Of a stretch of 64,000 nt of DNA, positions 7,496-18,700 are shown piece by piece. Within the stretch, counting starts at the first letter, position 1; every line of letters starts with the position of its first letter. The DNA is from Heliobacterium chlorum. GTDB taxonomy: Bacteria; Bacillota; Desulfitobacteriia; Heliobacteriales; Heliobacteriaceae. Location of the stretch: positions 82,137 to 146,136 of the forward strand of contig NZ_JACVHF010000008.1 of NCBI RefSeq assembly GCF_014502795.1, in the 5' to 3' direction. The translations under genes were made by a program, and so were the position numbers. Below the pieces are notes generated by a model. It did not search any database and was not told the DNA's origin. It worked only from the letters and a program-made list of their open reading frames with translations.

Positions 7496-7525
7496 ATTGT
7501 AAACGAGCGCCAGGACAAGCGTCAA
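7496..7525 (-). promoter_or_regulatory. Promoter of the ANTAR regulator-glnB unit
   Basis: TTGACG (7525-7520), 18-base spacer, TACAAT (7501-7496) on the minus strand. A short CCGGTTA...CCGGT hairpin follows in the leader before the GGTGGGGG ribosome site. Confidence 0.55.
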
Positions 7526-7648
7526 AGGGTGGATTCCGTAAAAGAAACCCTTTCTCTTTTAATTTCTGTTCCCTGTTGCCTGAATGGTCAGATTTTAACA
7601 ACTCGGCAGGAAACATGGCTTTACTGGCGAAAAACCTAGCGAAAAGAT

Positions 7649-8545
7649 GTGGTTGATAGATCAATCTTTTTTGATCGGACAGACATGGAAGAGGTGGTCA
7701 CTACGGAATCAACATTTTCTCCATCACTGATTCTCGTTCTCTCATTTTTCTTTGGGATCCTCGGCTCTTTGCTTGGCCTAGGGGGCGCGCTCTTTCTCAC
7801 TCCAGTGCTGACCATTTTCATGGGGGTGCCTATCCATTATGCCATTGGAGCCGGTTTTATCTCCATTATCGCCACATCAAGCGGATCGGCAGCAGCATAT
7901 GTTCGAGACCGGATTACGAACATACGAGTCGGTATGTTTTTAGAGATCGCGACTACCGTAGGGGCGATCACCGGGGCTTATATTTCCGGTTTGATCAGTT
8001 CACAACTGCTTTTCATCGTCTTCTCAGCCATGATGTTTTTCTCCGCCTTCATGATGTTCCGTAACCGAAATGTTGAATTCGTGGAAATGGCGGAGGAACA
8101 TGCTTTAGCGAAAAGACTGGGACTGAGCGGAGAATATGTCGATAAAGCTCTCGGGCGAAACATTGTCTATAAGACCCAAAATCCGTTGCAAGGACTTGGG
8201 CTGATGTATGTAGCCGGAGTGTTGTCGGGCCTTCTCGGGATCGGCAACGGGGCCTTAAAAGTTCTGGCGATGGACCAAATCATGAAGATGCCTGTCAAAG
8301 TCTCCTCGGCGACAAGCAATTTTATGATGGGGGTTACAGCGGCGGCAAGTGCCGGCGTGTTTTTTGCCCGCGGCGATATCCATCCTGCCATCGCGGCTCC
8401 TGTCGCACTGGGGATGATGCTGGGCGCTACGACAGGGAGTCGAATCATGAATCGGCTGCGTGCGAAAACACTTCGCAAGATCTTTGTTCCGATCTTACTC
8501 CTTATCGCTGTCCAAATGCTGCTCAAAGGTCTGGAGGTCATGTGA
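7649..8545 (+). CDS. TauE/SafE family sulfite/anion exporter
   Basis: Up to 298 aa, eight or so membrane helices in two repeats typical of TauE/SafE (DUF81) permeases, which export sulfite, sulfoacetate or related organosulfur anions. The repeat motif GILGSLLGLGGALFLTPVL (about 35-53) returns as AGVLSGLLGIGNGALKVLA in the second half. The loop between the halves is charged. The frame opens with GTG at 7649; an ATG at 7685 would remove 12 residues. Neither has a clear ribosome site. It is followed by a DUF1634 gene after one base, a pairing seen widely for this subfamily. Confidence 0.88.
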   Translation: MVDRSIFFDRTDMEEVVTTESTFSPSLILVLSFFFGILGSLLGLGGALFLTPVLTIFMGVPIHYAIGAGFISIIATSSGSAAAYVRDRITNIRVGMFLEIATTVGAITGAYISGLISSQLLFIVFSAMMFFSAFMMFRNRNVEFVEMAEEHALAKRLGLSGEYVDKALGRNIVYKTQNPLQGLGLMYVAGVLSGLLGIGNGALKVLAMDQIMKMPVKVSSATSNFMMGVTAAASAGVFFARGDIHPAIAAPVALGMMLGATTGSRIMNRLRAKTLRKIFVPILLLIAVQMLLKGLEVM

Positions 8546-8546
8546 G

Positions 8547-8906
8547 ATGGGCGTAGATGAAAAGGTCCCCCGTGATTTAGAACTGTTGATCAGCAATACA
8601 TTGCGCTTCGGACTTACCGCTTGCGGGATCATCACCTTAGCTGGGCTTTTGCTTCTCAACGTAGCTCCCAGTGGAATCTCTCCTCAATTTCCGACAACCT
8701 TATTCGGAATCTGGCAAGCTTTATTATCGCTGCAGCCTTACGGCATCATCGATTTGGGGCTGATCATACTCATCGTCACGCCTGTTTTTCGGGTGGCTAC
8801 CTCTGTATTCGTGTTTCTGCGGGAACGGGATTATACATTCGTCGCGATTACACTTTTTGTACTCACGATGTTATTCGTCAGCTTTGTATTAGGTAAAGCA
8901 GGATAG
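8547..8906 (+). CDS. DUF1634 membrane protein, partner of TauE/SafE
   Basis: 119 aa with three membrane helices (about 23-45, 72-90 and 98-115). It matches the small DUF1634 family that is nearly always encoded next to a TauE/SafE permease. The start at 8547 follows a GGAGG site nine bases upstream, located in the end of the permease gene; the two genes are one base apart and surely co-translated. Function unknown; an accessory subunit of the exporter is the natural guess. Confidence 0.82.
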   Translation: MGVDEKVPRDLELLISNTLRFGLTACGIITLAGLLLLNVAPSGISPQFPTTLFGIWQALLSLQPYGIIDLGLIILIVTPVFRVATSVFVFLRERDYTFVAITLFVLTMLFVSFVLGKAG

Positions 8907-8998
8907 CGCGAAAACCTTACAAGAAAGTCAACGATTATGGCCTTCGTTGTTACTCTTGAACCGCTGTATAAACCCTTATCGCATAAACCTATTTAAGT

Positions 8999-9043
8999 CA
9001 GCCTGCCCTGGTACATTCACCATAGGCAGGCTTTCTTTGTTTT
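8999..9043 (+). terminator. Terminator after the TauE-DUF1634 pair
   Basis: AGCCTGCC (9000-9007) pairs with GGCAGGCT (9025-9032) and is followed by TTCTTTGTTTT. It lies about 95 bases after the DUF1634 stop. Confidence 0.8.
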
Positions 9044-9185
9044 AAAGGCCCTAGATTGGGGAAGCTGATGATGGATGATCGAAATTAAGCCTTATTGGTG
9101 TATTGTATACTTTTTTTCAAAGCAGGTAAACGAAGGGGAATCAGCAAACATATCTATCATTCAATCTACACGTAGGAGATTCGTT

Positions 9186-9986
9186 ATGGACTATCTATTG
9201 CTCACACTCTCTGGTTTACTGGCTGGCAGCCTTGGGGCTCTGGTAGGAGTCGGCGGTGGGTTTATCGTCGTCCCGGTCTTGCTTATCGGGTTCGACTATC
9301 CCCATACCTGGACCGTGGCCACATCCCTCTCCTTTATCTTCATCAATTCCCTGATCAGCGCTTATAACTATTCACGGCAAAAACGTGTCGATTTTGCCAC
9401 AGCCATTCCTTTTTCACTCAGTACAATCCCCGGCGCCGTGGCTGGTACTTATCTGGTCCCCTATTTTTCCGGTGAGGCTTTTGACAAGGCTTTTGGAATT
9501 TTGCTCATCTCTGTGTCTCTGTTCATGTTGTTTCGCCCCCAAGGCCAATCGAAAGATCGAACTCCCCACTGGATGGGACGTAAAGTGAGTCGAAAGTTTA
9601 CCGATAGTCACGGCGTAACCCATGAATACAGCTTAAGTCTCGGTTTTGGCATCTTGCTCAGTTTCTTTGTGGGGTTTCTCTCGAGCATCTTCGGTATCGG
9701 CGGCGGGATTATCCATGTACCGGCTATGACCATGCTGATGGGTTTTCCACCTCACATCGCCACAGCTACATCTATGTTTATACTTACCGTATCTTCTTTT
9801 GCTGGAATGTTGCCCCACCTTATCCACGGGGATGTACAACTAGGTGCTTCTGCCGCATTGGCCCTAGGCGCTGTCGGCGGTGCGCAGATCGGTACTCATT
9901 TAGCGCCGCGCTTAAAGGGCAGACGGTTGATGCAAGTTTTTGCCGTCATCATGTTTTTTGTCGCCTTAAAACTGTTATGGCACTAA
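9186..9986 (+). CDS. Second TauE/SafE family exporter
   Basis: 266 aa from the ATG at 9186, which has TAGGAG seven bases upstream; an upstream in-frame codon at 9075 lacks a site. Eight predicted membrane helices in two halves, with the family motif GSLGALVGVGGGFIVVPVLL near the N-terminus and SSIFGIGGGIIHVPAMTML in the second half. The cytoplasmic loop between them is basic (about residues 125-150). It is transcribed alone, with its own terminator, and is not a close copy of the neighbour at 7649. Exported anion unknown. Confidence 0.88.
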   Translation: MDYLLLTLSGLLAGSLGALVGVGGGFIVVPVLLIGFDYPHTWTVATSLSFIFINSLISAYNYSRQKRVDFATAIPFSLSTIPGAVAGTYLVPYFSGEAFDKAFGILLISVSLFMLFRPQGQSKDRTPHWMGRKVSRKFTDSHGVTHEYSLSLGFGILLSFFVGFLSSIFGIGGGIIHVPAMTMLMGFPPHIATATSMFILTVSSFAGMLPHLIHGDVQLGASAALALGAVGGAQIGTHLAPRLKGRRLMQVFAVIMFFVALKLLWH

Positions 9987-10000
9987 TAAAAGGGATTTGA

Positions 10001-10040
10001 ACGAAAAAGAGGAAACCTGCGCGCGGTTCCTCTTTTTCAT
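10001..10040. terminator. Bidirectional terminator between exporter gene and pyk
   Basis: GAGGAAACC (10009-10017) pairs with GGTTCCTC (10025-10032). An A-run precedes it and a T-run follows, so it serves both convergent genes. Confidence 0.8.
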
Positions 10041-10051
10041 TCATTATTCAC

Positions 10052-11848
10052 TTACAACACTCTCGCCGCACCTTTGTAGATGAGCCCTCGTTCTGCATCA
10101 AGGGTTACGGTCATGTCATCATTCAAGACCTTTAAGGCTTCGTTGACCCCGACGATGACCGGAAGGTTGTAATTAAGGCCGACAATGGCACCGTGGGATG
10201 TGAGACCGCCTTCTACAGTGATAATACCACCGCATCGTTCAATCGCCTCGATATATTCCCGGTCAGTGCCTTGGGCCACGATGATATCGCCCGGCTTCAC
10301 CTTAGCCAAGTCGGCCGTAGTTCGAATGATGCGAACAGTTCCGATAGAAGTCTTCTTGCCGATACCTGCACCTCGAGCGATCACCGTGCCCGCTACATGT
10401 ACCTTTAAAAGGTTGGTTGTACCTGATACGCCCACGGGCACGCCGGCCGTCAGAACGATAAGATCGCCTGAGGTGATCCTTTTCTCTGCCAAGGCCTGAT
10501 CGATAGCTTCACCCATCATCTCGTCAGTGCCTTCAACCATGCGAATTTTCATCGGTTCTACGCCCCAAACGACAGCCATTTGGCGCATCACAGTGTCTTC
10601 CGGCGTAGCCGCGATGATGGGACAATTGGGCCGGTACCGGGATACCATTCGGCCCGTCGAGCCGGATTTGGTCAAGGTGATAATAGCCTTGGCACCGAGA
10701 TCGGAAGCGATCGAGCAGGTCGCATGGCTGATGGAATCGGTGATGGAGCCTAAGCCAGCCTTGCGATGCCGATCGAGTCCCTCCTCATGACGGAGCGCTT
10801 GTTCTGTACGCCTAGCGATACGTGCCATCATCTGTACCGCTTCAACAGGGTACTTTCCAGCAGCTGTCTCTCCGGAAAGCATGATCGCATCGGTACCGTC
10901 TAGGATGGCATTGGTCACGTCGGTCGCTTCGGCCCGGGTGGGACGAGGGTTTCGGATCATCGAATCGAGCATCTGGGTCGCTGTAATGACAGGCTTGCCG
11001 ACGATATTGCATTTTTCAATGATCATCTTCTGAACGAGCGGTACGTCTTCCGTGGGAATGGCAACGCCTAAATCTCCCCGAGCGACCATAATCCCGTCGG
11101 ACACCGCCAGGATTTCGTCGATATTATCTACGCCTTGATGATTCTCAATCTTGGCGATCAGTTGCATCGAAGCGCCCCGGTCTTCGAGGATTTTACGTAT
11201 GCCTAAGACATCAGAGGCGTCCCGCACAAAGGAGATGGCTACAAAATCGATATTCTGCTTAATGCCAAATTCTAGGTCTTTTACTTCTTTTTCGCTGATG
11301 GCGGGCATGCGGAGCGCTACGCCGGGAACACTGACGCCTTTCCGGTTGCTCACATCGCCTCCGTTTTTGACAACGCACCGGATTTCATTGTTTTGTACGG
11401 ATGTAACTTCCAATTCGATGTTTCCGTCGTCAATCAACACTCGGGCGCCCTTATGAATATCCTGCACCAATCCATGATAACTGACAGGCAACCGAGAGGC
11501 GGTGCCAGCCGTTCCATCGTCAGGGTATAGTATCACCTCGCTTCCCTCGACGAGGTTCACCTTTCCGCCCTCCACTTGACCTAAACGGATCTCCGGTCCT
11601 TTCGTATCGAGCAAAAGAGCGATCGGTTGTCCGGTCTGACGGGCTGCTTCTCGAACGACAGCGAGGCGGGATGCATGTTCTTCATAAGTGCCATGAGAAA
11701 AGTTGAGACGAGCCACCCGCATACCCGCCTCAATCATGGCGACCAATATGGATGGCTCGGAACTAGCCGGTCCAACGGTGCATACGATTTTTGTTCGTGG
11801 TGCCATGCTTTGGGGCTGAAGTTCTCCCTCAATCAGGGGATAGATCAT
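10052..11848 (-). CDS. pyk: Pyruvate kinase with C-terminal PEP-utilising mobile domain
   Basis: 598 aa; makes ATP and pyruvate from phosphoenolpyruvate. The core shows RTKIVCTVGPAS, LLDTKGPEIRLG, the active-site lysine in IAKIENHQG, RGDLGV and ATQMLDSM. An extra domain of about 110 residues at the C-terminus carries GGLTSHGAIVG, the phosphohistidine-swivel sequence found in Bacillus and Clostridia pyruvate kinases, which explains the length (about 470 aa in enzymes without it). The start at 11848 has an AGGAGG site six bases upstream, so a short extra N-terminus of 14 residues is real. Last gene of the dnaE-acc-pfkA-pyk run. Confidence 0.96.
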   Translation of the reverse strand: MIYPLIEGELQPQSMAPRTKIVCTVGPASSEPSILVAMIEAGMRVARLNFSHGTYEEHASRLAVVREAARQTGQPIALLLDTKGPEIRLGQVEGGKVNLVEGSEVILYPDDGTAGTASRLPVSYHGLVQDIHKGARVLIDDGNIELEVTSVQNNEIRCVVKNGGDVSNRKGVSVPGVALRMPAISEKEVKDLEFGIKQNIDFVAISFVRDASDVLGIRKILEDRGASMQLIAKIENHQGVDNIDEILAVSDGIMVARGDLGVAIPTEDVPLVQKMIIEKCNIVGKPVITATQMLDSMIRNPRPTRAEATDVTNAILDGTDAIMLSGETAAGKYPVEAVQMMARIARRTEQALRHEEGLDRHRKAGLGSITDSISHATCSIASDLGAKAIITLTKSGSTGRMVSRYRPNCPIIAATPEDTVMRQMAVVWGVEPMKIRMVEGTDEMMGEAIDQALAEKRITSGDLIVLTAGVPVGVSGTTNLLKVHVAGTVIARGAGIGKKTSIGTVRIIRTTADLAKVKPGDIIVAQGTDREYIEAIERCGGIITVEGGLTSHGAIVGLNYNLPVIVGVNEALKVLNDDMTVTLDAERGLIYKGAARVL

Positions 11849-11973
11849 AAGGGACCTCCTGCTTGAAGCGCCAAAGGGCGCCTTTTTTCCTTGCTTTCAT
11901 TTCTTCAGCCTTTTACAGGCTTCCTTCCTAATTTGTTTAAGTTCTCTTAAAAATCATTTGCATGATACGGAAA

Positions 11974-12168
11974 TTACCTTTTGGGTCCTTCTCGTCGAGC
12001 GGGGCTTCGAGTGACGATAAGGTAGACGAACCATGCAGCGCCGCCGATTAGGAACAAGGAACCCCATTTTTGATGGTAGCCAAAGAGCAAGGCTCCTAGC
12101 AGTAAGAGTATCGTCGCCGCTCCAATCTGGCCGCCGCGTACTTTTGCCCAGTTTTGATCGGAAAACAC
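11974..12168 (-). CDS. Small two-helix membrane protein
   Basis: 64 aa with two hydrophobic segments (about 15-29 and 35-51) and a basic tail (ARREGPKR). It starts with GTG, preceded by GAGGTGAG. It sits between pfkA and pyk in the same direction, with 33 bases to pfkA. I do not recognise the family and cannot assign a role. Confidence 0.65.
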   Translation of the reverse strand: MFSDQNWAKVRGGQIGAATILLLLGALLFGYHQKWGSLFLIGGAAWFVYLIVTRSPARREGPKR

Positions 12169-12201
12169 GTCATCTCACCTCGACGGTAGTTTTCCCCCAG
12201 G

Positions 12202-13197
<996 letters not shown>

Positions 13198-13231
13198 TTA
13201 GGGTATCCGAAAGGATTCTATTCCACAAGGA

Positions 13232-13272
13232 AAAATAAAAATCGCCACCTCTTCCAAAGAGAGATGGCGATC
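13232..13272 (-). terminator. Terminator between accA and pfkA
   Basis: ATCGCCATCTCT (minus strand, 13271-13260) pairs with the AGAGGTGGCGAT arm (13252-13241), followed by TTTTATTTTT. Transcription of pfkA-pyk probably also has its own start. Confidence 0.8.
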
Positions 13273-13289
13273 CAGATCATCACATATTA

Positions 13290-14264
13290 TCAAAAGGCTT
13301 CTTGCGCTGTTTCGATGGTGTGCAGGCCTAGGTTGCGGTACTTTTCGTAGCGCTTCTGAACTAGTTCTTCCTTGGAAAGGGAGAGAAGTTGCTCCAGTTC
13401 GGCCGCAAAAGCGTCAGCTAGTTCTTTTGCGGTTCCAGCAGGGTTTCTATGGGCTCCGCCGGAAGGCTCAGGAACAATGCGGTCGATCAATTGCAATTCT
13501 TTCAGCCGTTCTGCCGTAATCCCCATAGCTGCTGCGGCTGTCGGCGCCAATCCGGCATCTTTGAAGAGGATCGATGCCGCCGATTCGGGAGATGCCACCG
13601 AGTAGACAGCATGTTCCATCATCATGACCCGGTCAGCCACACCGAGAGCCAAAGCGCCGCCGCTGCCGCCTTCACCGATAATGACAGAGATGATCGGTAC
13701 AGGGAATCCAGCCATCTCGAAGAGGTTACGGGCGATAGCTTCCGCTTGGCCCCGTTCTTCGGCGCCAATTCCGCAGTAGGCGCCAGGTGTATCGATGAAG
13801 CAGAAGATAGGCCGGTTGAATTTGGCCGCCTGCCGCATGAGACGCAGTGCTTTGCGGTACCCTTCGGGGTGGGGCATGCCAAAGTTACGGTAGATATTTT
13901 CTTTGGTGTCTTTTCCTTTAACATGACCGATGACAGTGACCGGACGGCCTAGAAAACGGCCTACCCCGCCAAGGATCGCCGGATCATCACCGTAGAGACG
14001 ATCGCCTTTTAATTCGAAGAAGTCTTGAATCATGAGGCGTATGTACTCGACAGTGTTGGGTCGATCAGGGTGACGAGCCAATTGGGCTTGCTGCCAAGGT
14101 GTCAGATCCCGGTAAATTTTCTGGCGAAGTTCTTCGGCCTTCATTTCCAGCGTGGCGATCTCACTGCTGAAGTCAAGTCCCTTTTCCTGGGAGAAGGTGC
14201 GAAGCTCGTTGATTTTTGTTTCCAGTTCAAATAACGGTTTTTCGAATTCCAACGGCAGTGCCAT
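13290..14264 (-). CDS. accA: Acetyl-CoA carboxylase carboxyltransferase subunit alpha
   Basis: 324 aa, usual AccA length. Together with AccD it moves the carboxyl group from biotin to acetyl-CoA to give malonyl-CoA for fatty acid synthesis. The crotonase-type core shows [42 protein letters not shown] and [12 protein letters not shown]. The ATG overlaps the accD stop (TAATG), so alpha and beta subunits are translated in step, which suits their 2:2 complex. Followed by a terminator before pfkA. Confidence 0.96.
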   Translation of the reverse strand: MALPLEFEKPLFELETKINELRTFSQEKGLDFSSEIATLEMKAEELRQKIYRDLTPWQQAQLARHPDRPNTVEYIRLMIQDFFELKGDRLYGDDPAILGGVGRFLGRPVTVIGHVKGKDTKENIYRNFGMPHPEGYRKALRLMRQAAKFNRPIFCFIDTPGAYCGIGAEERGQAEAIARNLFEMAGFPVPIISVIIGEGGSGGALALGVADRVMMMEHAVYSVASPESAASILFKDAGLAPTAAAAMGITAERLKELQLIDRIVPEPSGGAHRNPAGTAKELADAFAAELEQLLSLSKEELVQKRYEKYRNLGLHTIETAQEAF

Positions 14265-15064
14265 TAGTCATTCACCCCCCCAGCCATGGGCATATGCAAT
14301 GAAAGCAGTGTAGCCAGTTGCGCTTTCATCTTCGGACGTTCAATGATGATGTCGACCATACCATGTTTTTGTAAAAACTCAGAACGCTGGAAACCAGCAG
14401 GAAGTTTCTGGCGAATCGTCTGTTCGATAACCCGTGGACCAGTAAAGCCGATCAAAGCTGCCGGTTCGGCAATGATCAGGTCGCCAAGCATGGCAAAGCT
14501 GGCCGTTACACCACCGGTAGTAGGATCGGTCAGTACAGAGAAAAAGGGCAGTCCTGCCTCAGAGAGACGAGTCAATGCAGCACTGGTTCGAGCCATCTGC
14601 ATGAGCGACAATACGCCTTCTTGCATGCGTGCTCCGCCAGAAGCGGAGAAGAGAATGAGGGGCCAGCCCTTTTCCAAGGCTTTTTCGGCAGCACGAACGA
14701 TCTTCTCACCGACAACGGCACCCATGGAGGCCATGATAAACCGGGAATCCATGGCACCGATGGCCACAGGGATGCCGTGAATATCGCCTTGTCCCGTGAC
14801 GATCGCTTCCGCCATTGACGTATCACTCTGACACTTCTGAATTTTCTGGGCATAACCAGGGAAGCGGAGCGGATCTTTCGTGACCAGCTCCTTATCCCAT
14901 TCAATAAAAGTACCCTCGTCGATCAGCGAGTCGATACGTTCCTGTGCTGTCATGCGATAATGGTATCCACATCTACATACTTTCAGGTTCTTTTCCAATT
15001 CTTTAACTAAAAAGATTTGTTGACACTGCTTGCACTTGACCCACAAGCCATCCATTTCTTTCAT
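14264..15064 (-). CDS. accD: Acetyl-CoA carboxylase carboxyltransferase subunit beta
   Basis: 266 aa. The N-terminal zinc ribbon is intact ([10 protein letters not shown] then VCRCGYH, giving four Cys), followed by the carboxyltransferase domain with [29 protein letters not shown] and [11 protein letters not shown]. The ATG at 15064 follows AAGGGG; an in-frame TTG at 15082 is unlikely. It is overlapped by accA at its stop codon. A 100-base gap separates it from the DUF2007 gene upstream. Confidence 0.96.
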   Translation of the reverse strand: MKEMDGLWVKCKQCQQIFLVKELEKNLKVCRCGYHYRMTAQERIDSLIDEGTFIEWDKELVTKDPLRFPGYAQKIQKCQSDTSMAEAIVTGQGDIHGIPVAIGAMDSRFIMASMGAVVGEKIVRAAEKALEKGWPLILFSASGGARMQEGVLSLMQMARTSAALTRLSEAGLPFFSVLTDPTTGGVTASFAMLGDLIIAEPAALIGFTGPRVIEQTIRQKLPAGFQRSEFLQKHGMVDIIIERPKMKAQLATLLSLHMPMAGGVND

Positions 15065-15172
15065 CGCGCCCCTTTTTTGCAAACTGGAACGGTATCGTTG
15101 TTTTCTTCCTACGCTGGAAAAGCAGCCAGCGGCGTGATGGGTGTTGTGGGCAAAACGCAGGGAGATGTATCT

Positions 15173-15373
15173 TTATCCTCCCAATGCCCCGCTTAGAATC
15201 TCATGGGCTTCTTCGGCTTCTGATTCCGGCACCAGGATCTCGACCGAACCGGAATCGCCAAGATGAGGCACCCCAACAGGTCGTAACATGACGAGGAGTC
15301 CTTCACTCGTCAGCACGTTTTTCAGCATTTCAGCAGTAGTGCGATTGGGTGCGATGTAAACAACAGTCCACAA
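15173..15373 (-). CDS. DUF2007-type small signal-transducing protein
   Basis: 66 aa, soluble, alpha/beta, resembling DUF2007 (a ferredoxin-like fold; the annotation 'signal transducing' is not experimentally grounded). The conserved pattern is a first strand VVYIAPNRTTAEMLKNVL, then GLLVMLRP and VEILVPESEAEEAHEIL. It lies between mtrB and accD, a position seen for homologues in related Clostridia. Its role is unknown. Confidence 0.7.
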   Translation of the reverse strand: MWTVVYIAPNRTTAEMLKNVLTSEGLLVMLRPVGVPHLGDSGSVEILVPESEAEEAHEILSGALGG

Positions 15374-15399
15374 AGGGTTTCACCTCTCTTGCGTTCCGG

Positions 15400-15633
15400 C
15401 TAGATTCCGGCTTCAATTTCTCCATGTTTGGTTAAGATACTGGCACGGCCACGGATCTTTATAGCCGATGTGTGTTCAGTAAATTGCGCAAAAAGGACTT
15501 CGCCTTTGTCCAGCTTTTCGGAGTGATGGAATTTCGTATCCTTCCCCCGTGTAAGTCCGATGATGGTTACTCCGTTTTCGAGTGCTTTGATGACGATGTA
15601 GTCGCCGCTGATTGCCATTTCCTTGTCCAACAT
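15400..15633 (-). CDS. mtrB: Tryptophan RNA-binding attenuation protein TRAP
   Basis: 77 aa, close to the 75-residue TRAP of Bacillus. TRAP forms an 11-mer ring that, when loaded with tryptophan, wraps RNA with repeated GAG/TAG triplets and shuts down trp genes. The core [20 protein letters not shown] (residues 26-45) and [14 protein letters not shown] (49-62) are nearly identical to Bacillus TRAP. RNA-contact residues Lys40, Lys59 and Arg61 match Lys37, Lys56 and Arg58 of the Bacillus protein. It sits downstream of dnaE, away from any trp gene in this window. ATG start after AAGGTG. Confidence 0.93.
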   Translation of the reverse strand: MLDKEMAISGDYIVIKALENGVTIIGLTRGKDTKFHHSEKLDKGEVLFAQFTEHTSAIKIRGRASILTKHGEIEAGI

Positions 15634-15778
15634 GGGAACACACCTTCCCCTACGAGTATGTCAAGAAACGTTGATGCCAGATTGGTCCATGCCGAATGAG
15701 ATCCATATCGAAATAAGGATAACACAATTTTGATGAATGATGCAAATATTAACCACTTTGTACCTTAGATTTCTTGTC

Positions 15779-18700
15779 TCATTTAGTCGACATGACTGGA
15801 CATCCAAAAAACCGCTGTAATTCATCGTGCAGACCGGCTGATAGCTGCACATTGTAACAGGGATCGAGTATAAAAGCTCGCCGATCCGATAAAAAACAGA
15901 GTTGAACCGGCGTATTTCCTCGGTATTCCTGTAAGATTTGGAGCATCACCTGTATGGAGGCCTTTTCCGTGGAGGCGATAGGGACTTTTAAGATGACCTG
16001 CCTCGGGCTCAATGTGGCCTTTTGGGGTTCTGAAGTCGTAGCGCTGATCTGCTCGACTGCCTTTTGAGCCGCTTGGACAAAGGGGATGCTATCGCCTCGA
16101 CTTACCGCTGCAGAAGCCTCTTCCGGATTGACTGGTGTCAGCCGCTCACAAAAGATTTTTTTATTTTCTTCTTCGTAATGAATTTTTCCTTCTAAAAGTA
16201 CGATGCTATCATCACGAATTTTATCGGCAAACCGTTCATAGGCCCGTGGGAAGACGAGCACATCGACACTTCCGCCCCAATCTTCTAAGGTGAAATAGGC
16301 CATCAGTTCCCCTCGCTTCGTCGTGGTTCGCCGTAACGAGTGGATGACACCTGCCAGGATCATCTTTTGCTGATCCATGTCTGGCTGGATCCGGGCGATG
16401 GGCATGGAGATGCGCTGCTCGAGGAAAGGACGAACTTCTTCCAGCGGGTGACCACTGAAGTAGAGGCCTAAAAGTTCCTTTTCCATCGTCAAGATGTCCC
16501 GGTGAGGAAAATCGGCCACCTCGGGAAGAGGCACCGCCGTTTCGGCTCCCCCCTGCCCTTGCCCCGGTTCACCAGCATCTTCTCCGCCGAATTCGAAGAG
16601 GTTCATTTGTCCTGTCGCTAAGTCTCGCTGCCGCCGGGCAGCTACCTCGAGGCATTTGTCCAAAATCTGAAGCAAAGGGCGCCGCGTGCCGAGGGAACTC
16701 ATCGCGCCAGCCTTGATTAGGCTTTCCAATACGCGCCGGTTTACTTGTCGGCTATCGACACGGGTGCAGAAGTCATCGAGAGATGTAAATCGCCCTCCCG
16801 TTTCTCGAGCCAGCAAGATAGACTCAATGGCGCCGCGGCCTACGTTTTTCACAGCAGCCAGGCCAAAGCGGATCTGTAGGGCCTTTGTCTCGCTGTCGGC
16901 GACAACCGAGAAATCCGTTTCTGAAGCGTTCACATCGGGCGGCAAGACGCGAATGTGCATGCGCTGGCATTCATCGATATACTGGGCCACTTTTTCCGTT
17001 TGATCAGCGACACTCGTCAACAGGCCAGCCATGAACTCGACGGGATAGTTCGCTTTAAGAAAGGCTGTTTGATAGGCGATCAAGGCGTAGGCGGCCGAGT
17101 GACTCTTGTTAAAGCCGTACCCGGCAAAAAACTCCATGAGATCAAAAATCTGACCAGCCGTTTTTTCAGGCACCTGGTGAGCGACAGCGCCTTCGACAAA
17201 CTGTTGCCGCAGTCCAGCGATGACTTCCGGTTTTTTCTTCCCCATCGCCCGCCGCAACATATCGGCTTCCCCTAATGTGAAACCGGCTAAATCGCTGGCG
17301 ATGCGCATAACCTGCTCCTGGTAAAGAATGACGCCGTAGGTGTCTTTTAAGATCGGTTCTAAGTTCGGGTGTAGATATTCGACGGTCGTCTGCCCGTGCT
17401 TACGGCGGATAAAATCTTCCACCATGCCCGACTGTAAAGGACCGGGCCGGTAGAGGGCGACTAAGGCGACAATGTCGTCAAAGCTGTTCGGTTTCAAGTC
17501 CCGCAAAATCGCCCGGAGACCGGAACTTTCTAACTGAAAGACGCCGAGGCTGTCGGCCCGGCTGAGCAGTTGATAGGCTTTCGCATCGTCTAACGGCAAG
17601 TCTTTGAGCAGGATCTCCTTGCCTTGGGACTTTTTGATCTTATCCAAGACGTCACCGATGAGGGTGAGCGTCTTCAGTCCCAATAGGTCCATCTTGAGCA
17701 ACCCGATTTCCTCGACGGTGTCTTTGGCAAACTGGGTGGTGACGCCGTTTTCAGTCCCTCGCGTAACCGGCAGGTATTCGTTCAACGGCGCTGGGGCGAT
17801 CACCACGCCGGCAGCGTGTGTGGAAGCGTGGCGGGGCATGCCTTCGATCGCTTGGGCTGTAGAGATCAGGTTATCGATGCGAGGATCTTCCCGCAAAGCC
17901 TGCAACTCTGGACTCATTTCCAGCGCTTTGTCGATCGTCATGCCCAGTTCTGTCGGAATCGCTTTGGCTACCTTGTCCACATCGGCTAGCGGCAGGTTTA
18001 GAGCTCGGCCTACGTCTCGGATAGCCGCCCGGGCGGCCATCGTTCCAAAGGTGATGATCTGGGCGACCCGATCAGATCCGTATTTCTGCACCACATAGTC
18101 GATGACTTCGCTGCGCCGTACGAAATCGAAGTCGATGTCAATATCAGGCATGCTGACCCGTTCGGGGTTCAGGAATCGTTCAAAAAGCAGATTATACTCG
18201 ATAGGATCGATATCGGTGATCCCGAGGACGTATGAGACGAGACTGCCTGCGGCAGAGCCACGGCCTGGACCGACGAGAATACCATGATCGCGGGCGAAGC
18301 TACAAAAGTCCTGCACGATCAAAAAGTACCCGGCAAAGCCCATGCGGCAGATGGTTTGCAGTTCAAAGGCTAACCGCTGACGATAGTGGTGTCTTTCAGC
18401 AATGTCGCGCCAGACCATTCCTTTTTTACATAGAAAAACGAGGTATTGTTCGGTCTCCCCCCATGGCGCCCCCGGCCAGGGAGAGGCAGTGTTTTCCTGC
18501 TGCCAGCGTCGAAAAGCCGGATCTTCGGGAATCGGAAAGGCCGGCAGGTGATGAGCGCCAAAGTTGAATTCGACGTTGCACGCCTCAGCGATGGTCAAGG
18601 TGTTGTTCAACGCAGAGGGATACTCACCAAACAGGGCAGCCATTTCTCTGGCGCTTTTCAGGTAGAACTCAGCCCCGTCGAAACGCATCCGGTCCGTATC

